Assembly: GCA_013368315.1 (NCBI GenBank)
Contig: JAACJM010000260.1
Location: 50,422 to 114,421, forward strand
Reading direction: 5' to 3'
Origin: Tetrapyrgos nigripes
Taxonomy: Eukaryota > Basidiomycota > Agaricomycetes > Agaricales > Campanellaceae
Length of the DNA stretch: 64,000 bases
Numbering within the stretch: the stretch's first letter is position 1; each line of letters begins with the position of its first letter. The notes beneath the pieces were generated by a model. That model was given only the letters and a program-made list of their open reading frames with translations, was not told the DNA's origin and searched no databases. Shown here one piece after another: positions 22,009 through 32,288 of the stretch. The position numbers and the translations under genes were made by a program.

Positions 22009-23334
22009 AACTCAAAGGAGGAATAGTTTGCGATGTCTCCGTCCGCCTGTAAGTGTTTGGAATCTATGTAGTTGACGTGAATAAAGGATCGGTACTTACA
22101 TCCATGGCACTGAGCTGGTGCAACCGCGAGGTTTTGAGAGCGGAGGTGTCGATGGGCCCGCCGTTCTAAATGTGATGAATGCAAATGTAGGATAGAAATA
22201 TAAATGAGACATACCAGTCACGAAAATGTTACTTGATCGTCGCTTGTAGACAACACGGAAGTTGGTGCCACACTTCCGGTTGATCTCCATACGACGGTCG
22301 CTCCGTATTTCCAGACACGGGAAGTGGGGTCGTACAGCCAGTAGTTGTAACCAGATCAAACCATTAGTCGGTTGAAACAGCACTGAAGTGTGGAGACGTA
22401 ACGAGAAGCAAACGGGCAAACGAGTACAGAAAGTGTTGACTCACCTGCAATCACTTTTCAGAGTGTAGGTCGAATCGCTTGAAGGTTTTGCAGGTCTATG
22501 TAATTGTTGAGTCGAGCGAGACGCACTAATGCGGGGACAGAGTGTTGACTTACCTGCAAACTCTAAGTCGAGTCGCTTTGCAGGTCTATGTAATCGTTGA
22601 GTCGAGCGAGACACTAATGTGGGGACAGAGTGTGTTGACTTACCTACAATCTTTTTTCAGACTCTAGGTCGAGTTGCTTTACAGGTCTATGTAATCGTTG
22701 AGTCGAGCGAGACGCACTAATGTGGGGACAGAGTGTTGACTTACCCGCAAACTCTAAGTCGAGTCGCTTTGCAGGTCTATGTAATCGTTGAGTCGAGTGA
22801 GACGCACTAATGTGGGGACAGAGAGTGTTGACTTACCTGCAATCTTTTTTCAGACTCTAGGTCGAGTCGCTTTGCAGGTCTATGTAATCGTTGAGTCGAG
22901 CGAGACCTACTATTGTGGGGGCTTGGTGTTAGATATGGCAGGGGATAAAGGATGATGCACAGTAGAGAGCACGGCTTCTCACCTGTAGTCTTTGTAGAGT
23001 GTGAAGTACTTCGACTTGAATGGCTTGAAAGTCGAAGAAAGCGTGTAGACTTGGTTCGTAGACAGTGATGTCGATCCTAAAAGACACAAACGGATTGATA
23101 GACAGTGTGCTGTACCTTACCTGCAAACTGTTCTTGGGGTGTCAAGCGGCTTGACATAGGGTGTTGTGATTGGAGATTCGAGAGAGATGTGGTACTGTGG
23201 GTTCTGGGTATATGATACGAGAGGCGAGTACGATAGGAGGATATTGATATTTGCCCATCTGAGTTCTTTTTAGAGCTTGGAGGAGTTCGAAGAGAACACT
23301 TCGAGGGAGAGTTACAGTTTGCAATCCGTTTCAC
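22009..23334 (-). pseudogene. Multi-exon gene containing tandem exon-like units, probably decayed
   Basis: The first exon (23334-23124) starts MKRIANCNSPSKCSLRTPPS and ends at a GTAAGG donor. The next (about 23080-22983) reads STFKPFKSKYFTLYKDYR and ends at GTGAGA. A run of repeated exon-like units follows (22925-22434). The 3' exons read YNYWLYDPTSRVWKYGATVV and end ANYSSFEFCLTPP. No frame passes through all units: several contain TAG, and unit lengths of 62 and 73 bp do not keep phase. A TGA precedes SGYNYW where arginine would fit. The family is not recognised. The layout suggests a once-real gene that expanded internally and then decayed, or one spliced in a way I cannot see. Confidence 0.35.
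22434..22925 (-). repeat. Tandem array of five exon-intron-like units
   Basis: Five copies of a 90-110 bp unit. On the minus strand each unit starts after CCCCACATTAG, reads GTCTCGCTCGACTCAACGAT, then ACATAGACCTGCAAAGCGAC, and ends in TTGCAG followed by GTAAGTCAACACTCTGTCC. Each unit is thus edged by acceptor-like TTAG and donor-like GTAAGT sequences, with only 28-30 bp between them. Two unit types alternate: a short one (TTAGAGTTTGCAG) and a long one (TAGAGTCTGAAAAAAGATTG). Confidence 0.85.
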
Positions 23335-24339
23335 TGATATCAGTCAAAGAATTGAGCAAAGAGTCCTGAGATGCAAAGAAGACGAAAGTCGCTGATTTTC
23401 TAAAGAGACGAGCAGTCTTGAGTAGAGCGTGCTGTATGCATGATCCTGTCAGCGACTCGGTGGTTGGTAAATCTCATTCAATTTGCCATTATAGCACCTT
23501 CTTTGTGTTTACTACATTTGATGGTTTAATTCCAGTCATGGGCTGTCTAGAGGACACTCTCGCTATACATGGGGGGAGATATTGGTTAGCAGGATTGGGT
23601 GATTCGTGCTTCTTGTTCAATGAAGAGCATTTACAAGGATGTACAGTATTAAATATATGGGTACGCCGTGCAGTCACATCCGCCACGTGATGTGACCCAG
23701 CGCGTCCTCATATCTAAAGTTATTTGTCCGCTCTCATGCAGGACAAAGGAAAATTCGACATCTGTAACGTGTAGGTAAATATACGCATGTATTTCCAGCT
23801 GTGTCTATCGCAGGAATATGCACCTGTCATCAAAGAGTATAAGACAAAGAAAGGGAGGAACGCACTAGTAAATGAGTTCCACCAATTCAGAGCTGGTCGT
23901 TCTCCTGAGAGAGACAGCAGCTTTCAACATCACGCCGACAATGACCATGACAATGACGTTGAGAAGAAGATTCTGGAGCCATATCTTGACGTTCCAGAGA
24001 CTCCCGTTCATTTTGTAAGGCATTGCAGACGTAGTAGGGCCTCAAAAGCCTAAGTGTCGGATCCCATAAAATCATTCATGAGAAAAGAAACTCACCTTGA
24101 ATGAAGTAGGTGTGAAAGTATGGAAGTTGTCACGCTTACGGCAGCGCTGGGCAACCCGGATTGCTCTAATTATAACGCCCAAAAATGCGGAGCCAAGGTT
24201 AGGACCTCTCAATATTTGAAAGACCAATTACACAAATTCACAACGGTTGCTCCTCACACTCTTCGGGGTACTTGAGCATAAGATGGATGCAAGGGATCTC
24301 AGGGGACCTGGATCTCGTATAATGACCTCTCCCATCTGA
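23335..24339. other. No supported gene
   Basis: Several open frames of 60-90 codons occur (for example 23787-24053 plus, with KKGRNALVNEFHQFRAGRSP) but none shows a recognised domain or splice-linked neighbour. Part may be an exon of an unknown gene. No repeat structure was seen. Confidence 0.3.
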
Positions 24340-24342
24340 AAG

Positions 24343-24660
24343 CAGGCCTGAATTGGAAGATATTATGAAGGCTCTGAAGGTAAACTTTGAATCATTTGAT
24401 TTTGGCAGTGTCTTACAGGGTATTCCCGGATCCGAGGAGGTGATGATGTCGATGGTAGCAGAGCGGCTCGAATATTTTGTGCCAACACCGTCGTGGACGC
24501 GTCTGTGAAATTGTTGTGTACAACCGATGCCAGAGAGCATGTACTGGTCGTTTGGATCCATCGGTGTAGAGGATAATGTGGGAGGGGTCAAGGAAGAGTT
24601 CACTCAGCTGGTTCAGGTGATTGTCTTTAAGTTTCTCAACTCTTTTCTTGGACTGCTTGT
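24343..24660 (+). pseudogene. Unidentified gene fragment with one TGA
   Basis: An open stretch on the plus strand reads LEDIMKALKVNFESFDFGS, then GIPGSEEVMMSMVAERLEYF, then FVPTPSWTRL, a TGA, and QPMPESMYWSFGSIGVEDNV. The protein-like composition on both sides of the stop suggests a coding exon broken at what could have been CGA. Downstream a hydrophobic segment (FLNSFLGLLVSTPIITMIL) ends at a stop. No family is recognised. The 3' flank shares ATGATTACCACAACGAC-like sequence with 6330-6350. Confidence 0.35.
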
Positions 24661-27083
24661 TTCAACTCCGATTATCACAATGATTTTGCAATGATTACCA
24701 CAACGACAACTAGTTCTTATACCTTGCTCTCTCCATTCTTTCTGAAACTATCTGCCGTTTCCATCTATGTTCTGCACTCAGATAACACCCCACCAGCTTG
24801 AGCCTCCTGCTTCCTGTGCTGTAGTTTTCCCTCTTCTCTTCCCTGGTCTTCGGTCGCAGTTTGATTTGGCATAATTGCTCGCTTCAGTGAGTGTGGAGCC
24901 ATAGCAAGCCGATTTTCCCTCAAACAATCTTTCGAAAATGTTCAGGGCTGTTTTAAGGACGACAACAAGGTCGTCAGTTCGCTCAGTTTTACGGTTTGTC
25001 CTATCATTGAGACAACTAGGCACGTCCCGTTTTCTAGTTTCATATTTCATCTCATTGACTTTTGCGCTTTTTCAGCATCCTCTGCATCGCCGCCGCTGCC
25101 TACTCTCCATCTGCATCAGGTGTCCCATGCCTTGCGTCCAAACAACTCTTCGCAACGTCCATATTGTCCAGATCAACAGCGTCAATCCCAACGGCGTCTT
25201 ATCCATCACTCACTTCGAATGTCCCCTCGTAGTCCTTTTATAGCTCCGGCGTGCACGACTCCCTGGCACGGGAAATGACCGTTAGAGGTTGGCAGATGAT
25301 GGAGGTTGGAAAATGATAGGGTCAGATTTGAGATAGAAGCGGACAGGGTGGTCGGAGTTGGAGCAGTACATAGGATGAACCGGTGAGTATTCTGTACTTG
25401 ACCAGGTTCAAAATCTCATTACTTATACCCACAGCTACAGATCGTGTTGAAAGACCCTATTACGACGAAGAACCGGACTGGTTGTTGCTGCCCACCCCGT
25501 ACTTATGTGAGGTTTGTTACCGCCATCGTTTTAAGTGAGTCTTCCTGGCACTCAGGGCATCATTACAAGCCTCATCGTTGTTTCCTTAGCTTCTCTTCTG
25601 CACTCTGTTATGACTGGGGGGGATGGCCGCAAGCGGCGAGGGCCAAACCTTTTGATATCTCGGGCTCATGACCCAGACTGATGCAGATGTCCAAGACAAT
25701 AGAATCTTGTGTATATTCGCAAATCACAGAGAGGGAGATATAATGATTTTTTCCCCAGAATCTGGAAATTATCTTGACCTCAGTGAGCTGTAGAATAGAA
25801 AGACTTCAATTATGATTTTGGCTTTCTGAGTGCATACATCAAATCTAGTCTACGATGTAACTATTCAGAGCCGGTATGGAGCTGCTGGAGCTGCCAGCAC
25901 TGCTAGCACCGTTGCCATCGTTGAGGAAGATGATACAACACTCTTGAACGAATTTGGAGGTTGCGAAAGTTGTTGCACAATTCATGTGTAGTCTTCTTTT
26001 GACCGGCAGTAGGTGTGAGCAATAGCGAGTACAGAGTCAGAGGGTGAATACACTTCTAAGCTAGACTGTATGACCCTGGCAACAGAGGAAGACATGGAGA
26101 ACGGAACAGCAGAGGTGTCAAAAGGCTGAGACCAAGATGAGAGGGAGGTAGAGAGATAGTAGAAGATGCAAGAGTAGGAGTAACAGTATTCATAGCATCA
26201 TAAGAATTTTCAGGTCCATTCAAGACGGAGGAAGGATGTTGTTAATGTTAAGTAAGAAAGAAAAGTGGGGTTGACAGAAGCAAACAGAGGATTAAATAGA
26301 TACCACAATTCCAGACAGTCCAGAACAGATATAACCCAAGTCAAAGTAGCAGCTGCCATACTATCCAGTGAAAGACTGATGAAGCAAAAGTGTGGCTGGG
26401 ATTGGGTTTCCGAAAGCCAAACATGAGAGAGAAAATAGCGGAGGAGAACAAGTAAGTAGACCTGAAGTAGTAGACTCGGAGGAGTGCGAAGGTCGGAAAG
26501 ATCACTGGCAGGCTATGCGGTTTTGTGGGAATAGTCTGGTATATTTGGTAGTAACCTTCTAAATATGGTACCCCATGGGAATAGTCTGGAAACCAACACG
26601 CATTCTTGTAAGGAGCCAAACCTAAAGGTTCGGCAATCACTGCCATTCATGCATGGGGACTTTGTTCAAATGCTGCCTCAGCTGTTCAGGGAGCGCATCC
26701 TTGGAAAAGCTCAAAATGTATCGCCCTTGCAGCGTATCATTGGCGGGATTTTTTTCTAATATGTGTTTCAAGTTGCTTGTATATACTATTGCAATAGAGG
26801 ATGGTTTATCCGAGGAGGTCCCCCATCATCGGCCGTTTCCTTTCCCGGACTGGATATGGATCAAATCCAGTGGCATAATAGAATAATTTATACACCCAGA
26901 AAGGCAGGATATCCTTTGTCCTTTCTGCAACCTAAAAGCTTCCATATCCAGTTGACTTTCAGGTTCTCTTTCAAGCAATGAAAAGGTCCCGTTTCTTTAT
27001 ACCTTTTAGGAAATTGAAAGGGGTCATTACATTTCCACTTTCCACATCACTTTCCAGCACATATAATAATGGTTCCAGGGTAG
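24661..27083. other. Gene-poor region
   Basis: About 2.4 kb with only short open frames. One at 24938-25243 plus (MFRAVLRTTTRSSVRSVLRF) has an N-terminal basic, hydroxylated stretch and a short hydrophobic segment, but no family match. GGGAATAGTCTGG occurs twice near 26530 and 26580. The left limit of the transposon-rich half is probably near 27060. Confidence 0.3.
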
Positions 27084-27478
27084 TGTCTGCCTCGTCTGCC
27101 TCGTCTGCTCCGTCTGCCTCTTCTGCTCCGTCTGCCTCGTCTGCCTCTTCTGCCTCGTCTGCTCCGTCTGCTCCGTCTGCTCCGTCTGCTCCGTCTGCTC
27201 CGTCTGCTCCGTCTGCCTCGTCTGCCTCGTCTGCCTCGTCTGCTCCGTCTGCTCTGTCTGCTCTGTCTGCCTCGTCTGCTCTGTCTGCCCCGTCTGCCCC
27301 GTCTGCCTCGTCTGCCTCGTCTGCCTCTTGTGCCTCGTCTGCTCCGTCTGCTCCGTCTGCTCCGTCTGCTCTGTCTGCTCTGTCTGACCTGTCTGCCCTG
27401 TCTGCCCCATCTGCCTCATCTGCCCCGTCTGCCCCGTCTACCTCGTCTGCCTCGTCTGCTCCGTCTGCCTCGTCTGCT
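27084..27478 (+). repeat. 9-bp minisatellite array A (TCTGCYYCG)
   Basis: About 44 copies of a 9-bp unit, mainly GTCTGCCTC and GTCTGCTCC. On the plus strand it can be read as Ser-Ala-Ser/Ser-Ala-Pro triplets, and on the minus strand as Arg/Glu-Gln-Thr triplets. The minus-strand reading equals the plus-strand reading of array B at 28841. It ends at TTTTCAGTAAAGTC, where another repeat starts. Confidence 0.95.
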
Positions 27479-28520
27479 TTTCAGTAAAGTCATTGTAATG
27501 TCTTGTGACTTACAAGTGTCTTACTGTGACCAGTCTGTCACACTGTATATTCTCCATTTAGCATGTAGGTTTTTTCCAGAGACTTACGAGATAGACTTTT
27601 AAAACCTGCATCTTGTAATTCCCTTGTAAAACCACAAGTCTTTCTAGGGTATTACTGTGACACAGCTGTCCCTCCGTAAATTCTGTGTAAATATGAGCAG
27701 TCTTACCCAAGACTTTCAAGTTCTACCTTCTGGTCAGTCCTCTGTAAATTTTACTTGGTTTACAAATTGTCTTACTGTGACATTATCTCACACTGAAATA
27801 CCCTGGTATTTCAGTTCTGTTTTACAAGAAGACATACTGTGACAAAAAAGTCACCTTGTAATTCCACTGTATGCTCTTCAATGCTATACTGTGACAAAGC
27901 CTCACACTGAAAGTCTATGGTATGTCCTTGCAGCTTACAATGGTCTTTCAGAATAGTCCTCATTTTTTGTCTATTTTGTAATACACTTGTAAGTCAAGCC
28001 AACTTACATATTGATTGGTTCCCCATAATACTCTTGTAATACTCCAGTAAGGCTGAGGATTTACCAGTGTTTGTAGCAAATGTTTCTTGTAATTCCTTCA
28101 TAATACAGCTAGTCTTCCAAGTGTATTACTGTGACTTGATTGTCACTTTGTAAATTTCCTGCAGATTTTGCTTCCTTGTAAGTTCTTTGTAAATCTCTCT
28201 TGCCTTACTGTTTGTCATACTGTGATTATCTGTCACACTGAAATACTCCAGTATTTCTTATGTGTCTTACTACATGACATATTGTGACAAAAAGTCACTC
28301 TGAAATTCCTGTGTAATTCCACAGTATATCCACCAAGGGTATACAGTGACAGCAAGTCACACTGAAAGTCCATGGTATTTCTTTGTGACTTACAATGGTC
28401 ATACAAGGTTGTTCTAATTTTTTCTGTCTCTTGTAATACTAATGTATGACAAGGAGTCTTACATATTGATTGGTTTGGTGTAATACTCTTGTAAAACCTC
28501 AGTAAAGCAGAGGATTTACA
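27476..28520 (+). repeat. Repeat region dense in GTGAC/GTCAC palindromes and TTGTAA words
   Basis: Two diverged tandem copies of about 450-480 bp (near 27611-28085 and 28086-28520) can be aligned. Both go from CTTGTAATTCC through TATTACTGTGAC to ACATATTGATTGGTT and ACTCTTGTAA. Scattered through them are at least eight small palindromes of the form CTGTGAC-N(4-7)-GTCACACTG. TTGTAA/TTACAA words are frequent. The pattern resembles subterminal transposase-binding repeats of a DNA transposon. No coding sequence is seen. Confidence 0.7.
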
Positions 28521-28529
28521 AGTGTTTGC

Positions 28530-28842
28530 ACCCAGTGTTAACGCTACTTGGGCAGTAGTTCCACATCCATCTCAAGAACGACTCTTTGATAAATTGCATG
28601 AGGTTGCAGAACCAGAACCAGAAAATATTGAACACAATCAACCCACAGACGAAGAAGAACAGGAAGTAGAGGAAGCTGTAGCTTGTTCTCCATCTCCCAA
28701 AGAAAATCTGACTCATTCTCCATCACCAGAAAACAATCCTACCCCTCCACTACCACCAACAGATCCTCCTAGTGCACCTCCACCTGACCCTAATCCTGAT
28801 CCTGATCCTGATCACTCCATGATTCCTTCTACCGAAGGACCG
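28530..28842 (+). CDS. Acidic/proline-rich exon fragment leading into array B
   Basis: An open stretch without a clear ATG reads [20 protein letters not shown], then an acidic segment ([20 protein letters not shown]), then a Pro/Asp-rich linker ([17 protein letters not shown]) and enters the 9-bp array as RQT triplets. The composition is clearly protein-like, as in disordered N-terminal parts of transposon proteins. The upstream bases TTTGCACCCAG may be a splice acceptor. The family is not recognised. Whether the array is translated is unknown. Confidence 0.4.
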
Positions 28843-29396
28843 AGGCAGACGAGGCAGACGAGGCAGACAGGGCAGACGGGGCAGACGGGGCAGACAGAGC
28901 AGACAGAGCAGACAAGGCAGACAAGGCAGACGAGGCAGACGGAGCAGACGGAGCAGACGAGGCAGAAGAGGCAGACGAGGCAGACGAGGCAGACGAGGGA
29001 GACGAGGGAGACAAGGCAGACAAGGCAGATGGAGCAGACGAGGCAGACGGAGCAGACGAGGCAGACGGGGCAGACGGGGCAGACGAGGCAGACAACACAG
29101 ACGAGGCAGACGGGGCAGACGAGGCAGACGGAGCAGACGGAGCAGACAGCGCAGACAAGGCAGACGGAGCAGACAACGCAGACAAGGCAGACAAGGCAGA
29201 TGGAGCAGACAAGGCAGACAAGGCAGACCTAACAGACTGAGCAGACAAAGATGACAAGGCAGACACAGTCCCAAGGCAGACAGGGCAGACAAGCAAATGA
29301 GGCAGGTGAAACAGATGGGGCAGACGGGGCAGACAAGGCAGACAAGGCAGACCTAACAGACTGAGCAGACGAAGATGACAAGGCAGACACAGTCCA
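28841..29396 (-). repeat. 9-bp minisatellite array B, reverse complement of array A
   Basis: Units of GAGGCAGAC, GGGCAGACG and GAGCAGACG type, about 45 regular copies to about 29230, then an irregular tail. The tail holds a duplicated block (AACAGACTGAGCAGAC with GATGACAAGGCAGACACAGT) at about 29212-29273 and 29333-29396. It is the same unit as array A in the opposite orientation, 1.36 kb away. Confidence 0.95.
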
Positions 29397-29577
29397 GCCT
29401 GAGCTGTCTATTTATATTTAGTGACATTTAATTGACCTGGTTGAATGAATTCATTGTATTACATCCTGTAAATTTTCAGTAAGCCCTTCTGTATTACTTA
29501 ATTGACATGCACTGCAAATCCATCCAACAAGTCTCTTGTAAGTCCATTGGATATACATGATGACTTACAAAATAGTC

Positions 29578-29950
29578 ACTTTTCAGTAAAGTCATTGTAA
29601 TGTCTTGTGACTTACAAGTGTCTTACTGTGACCAGTCTGTCACACTGTATATTCTCCATTTAGCATGCAGGTTTTTTCCAGAGACTTATGAGATAGACTT
29701 CTAAAACCTGCATCTTGTAATTCCCTTGTAAAATCACAAGTCTTTCTAGGGTATTACTGTGACACAGATGTCCCCCCATAAATTCAGTGTCAATATGAGC
29801 AGTCTTACCCAAGACTTTCAAGTTCTACCTTCCGGTAAGTCCTCTGTAAATTTTACTTGGTTTACAAATTGTCCTACTGTGACATTATCTCACACTGTAA
29901 TACCCTGGTATTTCCGTTCTGTTTTACAAGAAGACATACTGTGACAAAAA
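29578..29950 (+). repeat. Direct copy of the 27476-27850 repeat
   Basis: From CTTTTCAGTAAAGTCATTG to GAAGACATACTGTGACAAAAA this matches 27476-27847 at about 95% by eye, with single-base differences. It ends abruptly where the Gypsy A fragment begins. With the first copy it flanks the region 27850-29577. It carries three of the GTGAC/GTCAC palindromes. Confidence 0.9.
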
Positions 29951-29951
29951 A

Positions 29952-32288
29952 GGTTTGCTTGGGTATTTGCTTTGCCTGGAAGATGGACTAGCCAGAAGTC
30001 AAAGCATGATAGCCAGAGGGCCCACCTTGCTTGTCGTTGGCTAAGGTCCTGTGCTGTTCTCCAGAACTCTAGATTGAAGTGGTCGGTGATGATCTCAAAG
30101 GGCTGTGGTAGTCCTTCCAGATAACTCTGCCAGTCTTTCAGCGCTTCAATGATGGCCAACATTTCTCGGTCATAGATTTCATAATTCTGTTCAGAACGGA
30201 ATGCTACCAGGTGCCAGAGACTGTCTTCTAGCATCTTGCAAAGCCAGAAGCATCTACTTCAACACAGGTAGGGTGGTCTGGTGACCAGAGTGTAAGGATG
30301 GGAGCAGATGTGAAGGCTGTTCGAAGGGAGTCAAAGGCTTCCTGTTGGTGAGTTCCCCAGTCAAACGAGATGTCTTTATGTGTAAGGTTGTTCAGAGGTC
30401 GAGCAGTTTTAGCAAAGTTCTCTATGAATCGTCGGTAGAAGTTTGCAAAACCCAGGAATGCTCGAATGTCTTGGACATTGCGGGGAACTGGCCAGTGCCG
30501 TACTGCTGCTACCTTTATGGGGTCCATGTGGACTTGCCCTTCCTGGATAATCAACCCAAGATATTCTATCTCTTCCCGTTTGAACCAGTGTTGCCGAGGT
30601 CCGGGCCATGACCCTGTTGGCCCTGAACCGACCCCGGACCAACCCCGAGGTCCAGGTCCAGTGGCTATGCAGGACCTGACCCGGACCTAGAGGTCCGGGC
30701 TGAGGGCCAGAGGCTGCAGAGGAGGGCCGGACCTGACCGGACCCAGGACCTCAAGTGTCGGTATGACCAAGTTTAGGGACTTGAAATGGTATCGTCGACC
30801 TTCTTTTGAGCTTCTTCGTAGTACATATAGTGACCTGAGCTGCCATGTGGTCGCCACAGTTCGTTTTCTTTCGTTTTCTCACCCAAAATAAAGGATGACC
30901 TCACAGCTGCAAAAATGCGCAGACACATTGTGGCTCCGTTATCACAGTAAGTATTGTCAATTCACATAGATACTAGTAGTAAAATACATTATTTATGGAC
31001 TGGAGCACTTTTTATGGCTTTACCTTCGAGAAAAAATTTTCAATGTGCGGACCAGGGCCGACCCTGGACCGACCCTCTTGAACCGGGTCCAGCAGGTCCA
31101 GGGTCAAGGTCCAACGAGAAGGTGGACTGACCCCGTAGGTCCGGGTCAAGGGCCAGAAAATTTTGGCCGGACCTGACCCGAACCAGACCTCAGCAACACT
31201 GGTTTGAACTCACACTTCTCTGGCCTCAGATACAGATCATTCTTCTTTAGCCTTGCTAGCACTTCTCGAACCACCCCCCAATGCTCTTCCAGGGTTCTGC
31301 TGAAGATCAGAATGTCGTCCAGATAAACTGCTACTTTTGAGAAGATGGAGTTCATAAGGCCCTAGAAAATAGCTGGAGAGTTCATCAACCCAAAGAAAAT
31401 GACAGTAGGTTCAAAAAGTCCTCGGTTGGTTGCAAATGCTGCCTTCCACCTGTCTCATTGTTTGATCCGGACATTGTTATATCCCCACATACATCAAACT
31501 TGGTGAAGTACTTGGCCCCTTGAAGACGGCTGACTATGTCAGCAACAAGGGGGAGAGGGTAGCAGTTCTTAATGGTATACTTGTTTAGGTGTCGGTAATC
31601 CTGGACAAACCGAAGTTTCCTGTCTTTCTTCTTTACAAAGAAGACTGGAGAGGATAGAGCGGATTTGGAGGGTCAGATATAACCTTTGTGGACGTTTTCA
31701 TCGAGGAATTGCTCGAGCTCCTGCTGTTCGTTGATAGACATTGGGTAGATCTTAGTATGTAGGGTGGCAGGTGCTCCAGGTACCAGTTCAATAGCATGGT
31801 CCCAGGGTTTGTGTGCGGAGAGCTGTTCTGACTCAGCTTCAGAGAAAACCTGAGAGTAATCCATATATGCAGGAGGGACTATCTCTTCAAATGACTGTTT
31901 CGGTTTTGTTTGGTTTGCCTCTTCAGCCAGCTGTTGCAAATAACTGAATCCCGCAGCACACCAGACCTCTTCTCCAGTGTCAGCAAGGATCCCTGCTTTC
32001 TTCCAGGGGCGCCTTGTTGCCCGATTAGCACAAATACAATAGACTTGTGGTTCCTCCTCTTCCTTTTCCATTGCTGGATCTGGGGGTTGGTCTGTGGGTA
32101 CATGTGTTCCCTGAGGAACCAACGGGGTAGATTCAGAATCTGCGCCTTCTAGGATGATGTTTCCTTTTGGAGGTGGTCCAAAATTGGTAGCAACAAACTG
32201 GTCCTGATAGGGGACCTCTTCTACTGATGGGGCAGTGCTACAGGGATTTGCAATTGGCCACTTGTCCAGTCAATCTGTGGGTTCATCT
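29952..32288 (-). mobile_element. Ty3/Gypsy fragment A (protease-linker to RNase H)
   Basis: On the minus strand: a linker (VWCAAGFSYLQQLAEEA), the reverse-transcriptase start (LRFVQDYRHLNKYTIKNCYP), [26 protein letters not shown], then after the MITE the thumb (AFLGFANFYRRFIENFAKT) and RNase H (AFRSEQNYEIYDREMLAI, DHFNLEFW). It belongs to the same family as Gypsy C (44513-51462). Both ends are abrupt: no LTR, gag, integrase or chromodomain. It is broken by a TGA at 31673-31675 where Gypsy C has CGA, by a frame change after GAKYFTKFDV, and by the MITE at 30586. Clearly dead. Confidence 0.9.
30586..31201. mobile_element. hAT-like MITE nested in Gypsy A
   Basis: A 616-bp non-coding element starting CAGTGTTGCCGAGGTCCGGG and ending with the inverse (CCTCAGCAACACTG), so imperfect terminal inverted repeats of about 16 bp. 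The 8-bp target duplication GTTTGAAC lies at 30578-30585 and 31202-31209. Removing the element and one repeat joins the Gypsy codons for KCEF to REEIEYLGLI-type sequence, as seen uninterrupted in Gypsy C. Subterminal regions are rich in GGTCCGGGTC-like words around an AT-rich centre, like the MITE at 4411. Confidence 0.93.

Noticed and set aside
22434..22925. CRISPR-like array
   Set aside because: Units are 90-110 bp and similar along their whole length, with no short identical repeats separated by unique spacers. The genome is clearly eukaryotic.
27084..27478. Ser-Ala-Pro repeat protein encoded by array A
   Set aside because: The open frame is a trivial result of a 9-bp unit without stops in any frame, and no start or flanking domain was found.
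27476..29950. The direct repeats at 27476 and 29578 as an LTR pair
   Set aside because: They lack TG...CA ends and a target duplication, and no retroelement genes lie between them. The intervening sequence is an array and an unknown exon.
29952..32288. Gypsy A as a complete element
   Set aside because: It has no LTRs, gag, integrase or chromodomain, and both edges are abrupt.
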